Shown here in pieces: positions 6,143-8,808 of a stretch of DNA of 8,808 bases. The notes below the pieces were generated by a model. The model made no database searches and was not told the origin of the DNA. It worked only from the letters and a program-made list of their open reading frames with translations. Position 1 is the first letter of the stretch. Each line of letters starts with the position of its first letter. Made by a program: the position numbers and the translations under genes. The stretch comes from Collinsella sp. (GTDB lineage: Bacteria; Actinomycetota; Coriobacteriia; Coriobacteriales; Coriobacteriaceae). The stretch covers positions 5,610 to 14,417 of the forward strand of contig DXZO01000066.1 of the NCBI GenBank assembly GCA_019419625.1, read 5' to 3'.

Positions 6143-8808
6143 TTACGCGTCCGATCGACGACGATGCAGCAGCTCGAGCGCTATTGCGATAAGCGCAACG
6201 GCGCCCGCAGCCACGGCGACGGCCAATGGCGCGTTATCGCCCGTATCGGCGAGCTGCTGAGCGCTCGTCTTGGACGAAGCCTTCTGTCCGGGGTTTTCCG
6301 CACCATCGCCCCTTGCCTTATCGGCTGCGGAGTCAGCCGAACTACCTGGTTTTGCCGGATCCCCAGAATCCGACTGGTTGGAATCGGGCGTCCCGGGCTT
6401 ATCCGGGTCCGGCTTACTCGGGTTGCCAGGCTCAGGCTTATCCGGCTTGTCCGGATCGGGTCCATCGGGCTTGTCCGGATCGGGAACCACCGGGTCCGGG
6501 CCGACAGGCTCCCGCTTCTTCACCGTCAGCGTACCAGGCTCAACCGTGACATCGAAGTTCGGGTCGGTGACCGTCGCCTCGATCTGGTACTCGCCCGCCG
6601 GGGAGCTCTCATCGGCGACGCAGGAGTACTCGACCTTCACGCCCGAGGTATCGGCCGAGCTCTTTAGGCTCGAGGTAAAGGCGGGATTCATCTCTCCCTC
6701 GAAGCGTTCAACATCGTCGACCTTTACCTTAAGCTTCGCCGGAGCAATCTTGAACTTACGCGAGGCGGCGCCGATATACCCGTTGCTTCGCAGCGTGGCA
6801 ACGGCGCGATACGTGCCCGCATCGGTCGGGGCCTCACTCGACGAATAATGCGTGCCGCCCGTCCCGTAATACCTAACCCTCAGGTCACCTTCGCAGGCCT
6901 TGGGAACCCCCGTGACCTCGGGCGCCTGGGCGTCACCGCTATAGACGAAGTTGCCGCTCTCAAATGCAAGCTTGACCCGCTTCGCCTGAACGACCAGAAC
7001 AAAGTGCGCGGTCCCGGTCTCACCCCGAGCGTCCTTGCACGTGATGTCAAAGCTAGACACTCCGGCCTTGGACGGGGTGCCCGAGAGCGTCAGGCCGCCC
7101 GCTGTGCGGGTGAGCTTAAACCCGTCGGGGAGCTTAACTACGTCCCACGTGTACTCATATGGAGCTTCGCCACCCGCGGCACCCGCAATCGTCGCTCGAT
7201 ACGTACTATGCGCACGTGCGACCGGCAGCAGACCGCCGTTGAACACGAGGGCATCCCGGGGCACAACGGAAACGACGGCACGATCGCTTTCCACCTGCGC
7301 CTCGGTACCAAGGTAGCGCTGAGTGACACGGCAGAAATACTCGCCGGCGCAATCGTCATCAAGGCCCTCGATGAGGAGCGTCTCCCCTGTCTCGCCCTCG
7401 AGCGTCACGGCCTCGCCGCCCACCATGTGGAACCACTGATAGGAAAGTCCGACATCGGTGGCGGAACCCGTGGACGAAGATGCGTGGTCGGCAACGCTCT
7501 TCCCCGCCTCGGCAGCAACCGAGAGCACAACAGCATCGCCCTCGTGGGCACTCGCGTCCTGCGGCTGCGCAATCACCTTTGGAGCGTCCGCCTTCGCGAA
7601 CTCGAACGCAATCTCGTGCGACGCGGTGACGCCACTCAGCGTGACCTCGTACGCTCCGCCCTCATAGCCGGAAATATCGAGATCGATGGCCTTGTCCGAG
7701 CCGGCTTCCGTGACCGTCACCCGCTCGAGGTAGCAGCCCTTGTCGGGCGTCGCCGAGAGCGCCACGTCGCCGCCCGCATCAACGGTGACGGAAGCGTTGT
7801 CGACCGAACCGTTGACCGCCTTTGCCGTCACCTCAAAGCGCTCGGGCTTGTCCGGGTTATCGGGCTCGGGGTTATCAGGGTCGGGATTATCGGGATCCGG
7901 CTTGGGGCCCGGATCAGGATTATCGGGCTCCGGATTATCCGGGCCGGGATTGGGACCAGGATCAGGCTGATCGGGGTCCGGGTTGTCCGGGTCGGGCTTA
8001 TCCGGATTGTCCGGGTCCGGAACCACCGGGTCGGGACCGACGGGCTCCTGCTTCTTTTTCACCGTCAGCGTTCCGGGCACGACCTCGACATCGAAATTCG
8101 GATCGGTGACCGTCGCGCCGATCTGGTACTTGCCAGCAGGAGAGCTCTCATCGGCATCGCAGGAGTACTCGACCTTCACACCCGAAGTGTCAACCGAACT
8201 CTCCAGGCTCGAGGTAAACGCTGGGTTCGCCTCGCCCTCGAAGCGCTCGGCGTCGTCAACCTTCACCTTGAGCTTTGCCGGAGCGATCTCGAACTGGCAG
8301 GCAGCGGCACCGATGTAGCCGTGGCTGCGCAGCGTGGCGACAGCGCGGTATGTGCCGGCATCGGTCGGGGCATCCGTCGAGAAATATTGCGTACTTCCGC
8401 ATCCGTAGTACCAGACCTTCAGGTCACCCTTGCAGACCTTGGGAGCACCGGAAACTTCGGGGGCCTGCGACGCGCCATTAAAGGTAAAGTCGCCATCCGT
8501 AAACGTAAGCTTTACGCGCTTTGCCTGAACAGCGAGCGCAAAGCGGGCGGTCATGGCCTCGCCACGGGCATCCGTGCACGTAATATCGAAGGCGGAAACG
8601 CCCGTCTTGGACGGAACACCAGAGAGCGTCAGACCGCCCGAAGTACGGGAGAGCTTGAGCCCGTCGGGGAGCTTCGTCTCATCCCATGCGTACTCGTACG
8701 GAGCCTTGCCGCCCGCGGCCCCGGCAATCGTGGCGATGTACGTGCTGTGGGCGCTCGCTGCCGGCAGCAGGTCGCCGTTAAACACAAGGGTGTCCCAGGC
8801 AACGACGG
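6143..8808 (-). CDS. Cell-wall-anchored multi-domain Ig-like surface protein with LAXTG sorting signal (N-terminus beyond window)
   Basis: 887 complete codons of a large secreted protein are visible, with the 5' end outside the window. Residues are numbered here from the GTG codon at 8785. Order: a putative-Ig (He_PIG-like) domain (1-88); a domain with the PTDAGTYRAVATL signature (89-167); an MBG-like domain with EANPAF and GTLTVKK (168-244); a Pro/Asp/Asn linker (246-315); a domain resembling bacterial InlB-B/Flg_new-type repeats (about 316-400); an Ig-like domain with YQWF and AGEYFC (about 402-508); a second copy of the first three domains (514-757); a second acidic linker (758-840). The C-terminus is LADTGD (845-850), a hydrophobic span (854-873) and HRRRSDA, a sortase signal with Ala in place of Pro. 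The likely role is adhesion or another surface interaction; the ligand is unknown. No sortase gene is in the window. A terminator follows the stop. Confidence 0.9.
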   Translation of the reverse strand, partial: VVAWDTLVFNGDLLPAASAHSTYIATIAGAAGGKAPYEYAWDETKLPDGLKLSRTSGGLTLSGVPSKTGVSAFDITCTDARGEAMTARFALAVQAKRVKLTFTDGDFTFNGASQAPEVSGAPKVCKGDLKVWYYGCGSTQYFSTDAPTDAGTYRAVATLRSHGYIGAAACQFEIAPAKLKVKVDDAERFEGEANPAFTSSLESSVDTSGVKVEYSCDADESSPAGKYQIGATVTDPNFDVEVVPGTLTVKKKQEPVGPDPVVPDPDNPDKPDPDNPDPDQPDPGPNPGPDNPEPDNPDPGPKPDPDNPDPDNPEPDNPDKPERFEVTAKAVNGSVDNASVTVDAGGDVALSATPDKGCYLERVTVTEAGSDKAIDLDISGYEGGAYEVTLSGVTASHEIAFEFAKADAPKVIAQPQDASAHEGDAVVLSVAAEAGKSVADHASSSTGSATDVGLSYQWFHMVGGEAVTLEGETGETLLIEGLDDDCAGEYFCRVTQRYLGTEAQVESDRAVVSVVPRDALVFNGGLLPVARAHSTYRATIAGAAGGEAPYEYTWDVVKLPDGFKLTRTAGGLTLSGTPSKAGVSSFDITCKDARGETGTAHFVLVVQAKRVKLAFESGNFVYSGDAQAPEVTGVPKACEGDLRVRYYGTGGTHYSSSEAPTDAGTYRAVATLRSNGYIGAASRKFKIAPAKLKVKVDDVERFEGEMNPAFTSSLKSSADTSGVKVEYSCVADESSPAGEYQIEATVTDPNFDVTVEPGTLTVKKREPVGPDPVVPDPDKPDGPDPDKPDKPEPGNPSKPDPDKPGTPDSNQSDSGDPAKPGSSADSAADKARGDGAENPGQKASSKTSAQQLADTGDNAPLAVAVAAGAVALIAIALELLHRRRSDA
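6383..6514 (-). repeat. Acidic Pro/Asp/Lys linker before the wall anchor
   Basis: Residues 758-801, built of PDKPD- and PEPGNP-like units, followed by a Ser/Ala/Gly/Lys-rich stretch up to the sorting signal. This is the usual cell-wall-spanning stalk position. It starts with the same EPVGPDPVVPDPD segment as the larger linker but is shorter and contains Lys where the other has mainly Asn. Confidence 0.75.
6515..7246 (-). repeat. Second copy of the 244-residue three-domain unit
   Basis: Residues 514-757 of the surface protein align without a single gap to residues 1-244. By hand I count 55 differences, about 77% identity. Conservation is highest in the MBG-like third (for example KLKVKVDD, SGVKVEYSC and ADESSPAG) and lowest in the middle domain. 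The copy is followed by the same EPVGPDPVVPDPD entry into an acidic linker. Confidence 0.9.
7841..8050 (-). repeat. Acidic Pro/Asp/Asn-rich linker between surface domains
   Basis: About 70 residues (246-315) made of short PDNPDP-, PEPDNP- and PDKP-like units, strongly acidic with very few hydrophobic residues. Such segments act as extended spacers in wall-anchored proteins. The DNA repeats in steps of about 9-18 nt, but synonymous codons vary between units. Confidence 0.8.
8054..8785 (-). repeat. First copy of the 244-residue three-domain unit
   Basis: The upstream partner of the unit at 6515-7246, offset by exactly 513 codons. It carries two cysteines (129 and 163) that the other copy lacks. 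The seven codons before it, ending WDTL, resemble the PRDAL segment that ends the Ig-like domain before the second copy, so another Ig-like domain probably precedes it outside the window. Confidence 0.9.

Noticed and set aside
7841..8050. CRISPR array, because of short regular repeats
   Set aside because: The units are degenerate, codon-phased and without unique spacers. They encode the protein linker.
7740..8109. Gly-Ser-Leu repeat protein on the plus strand (GSGLSG units), resembling a collagen- or elastin-like product
   Set aside because: It is the complement of the Pro/Asp/Asn linker codons; the minus-strand frame is continuous with a well-supported surface protein.

Overview
The window is GC-rich, and every gene I can support lies on the minus strand. 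Four things together suggest a Coriobacteriia-type actinobacterium of the gut (Collinsella-like; the genus is an inference, not proven here). These are the high-GC codon use, the selAB pair beside a formate channel, tRNA genes with an encoded CCA end, and a surface protein ending in a LADTG sorting signal (LAXTG is the motif preferred by class E sortases of high-GC Gram-positives).

Transcription runs right to left. From 8808 to 6143 is the C-terminal 887 residues of a cell-wall-anchored, multi-domain adhesin-like protein. It contains a 732-bp unit present twice at an exact spacing of 1539 bp, two acidic Pro/Asp/Asn-rich linkers, and an LAXTG anchor. A strong intrinsic terminator (6043-6077) separates it from brnQ (6024-4666), a branched-chain amino acid carrier. 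A compact promoter just behind brnQ drives tRNA-Pro(TGG) and tRNA-Gly(TCC).

Downstream of tRNA-Gly (4230-4417) is an unusual non-coding segment. It holds an 18-bp direct repeat of the tRNA 3' end, a 23-bp inverted copy of the tRNA T-arm/acceptor region, and two further hairpins. It looks like a tRNA-associated repeat or the scar of a small integrated element. Next come focA (4109-3273, formate/nitrite channel), an imperfect inverted-repeat element (3167-3250), selA (3088-1631) and selB (1634 to the left edge, 3' end missing). selA and selB overlap by ATGA.

Functionally, FocA with SelA/SelB points to formate metabolism through a selenocysteine-containing formate dehydrogenase. Neither that enzyme, selD nor the tRNA-Sec gene is in the window. 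The most unusual signals are the tRNA-Gly-derived repeat segment, the focA-selA inverted-repeat element, and a SelB whose G4 GTPase motif reads TMRD instead of the usual [N/T]KxD.
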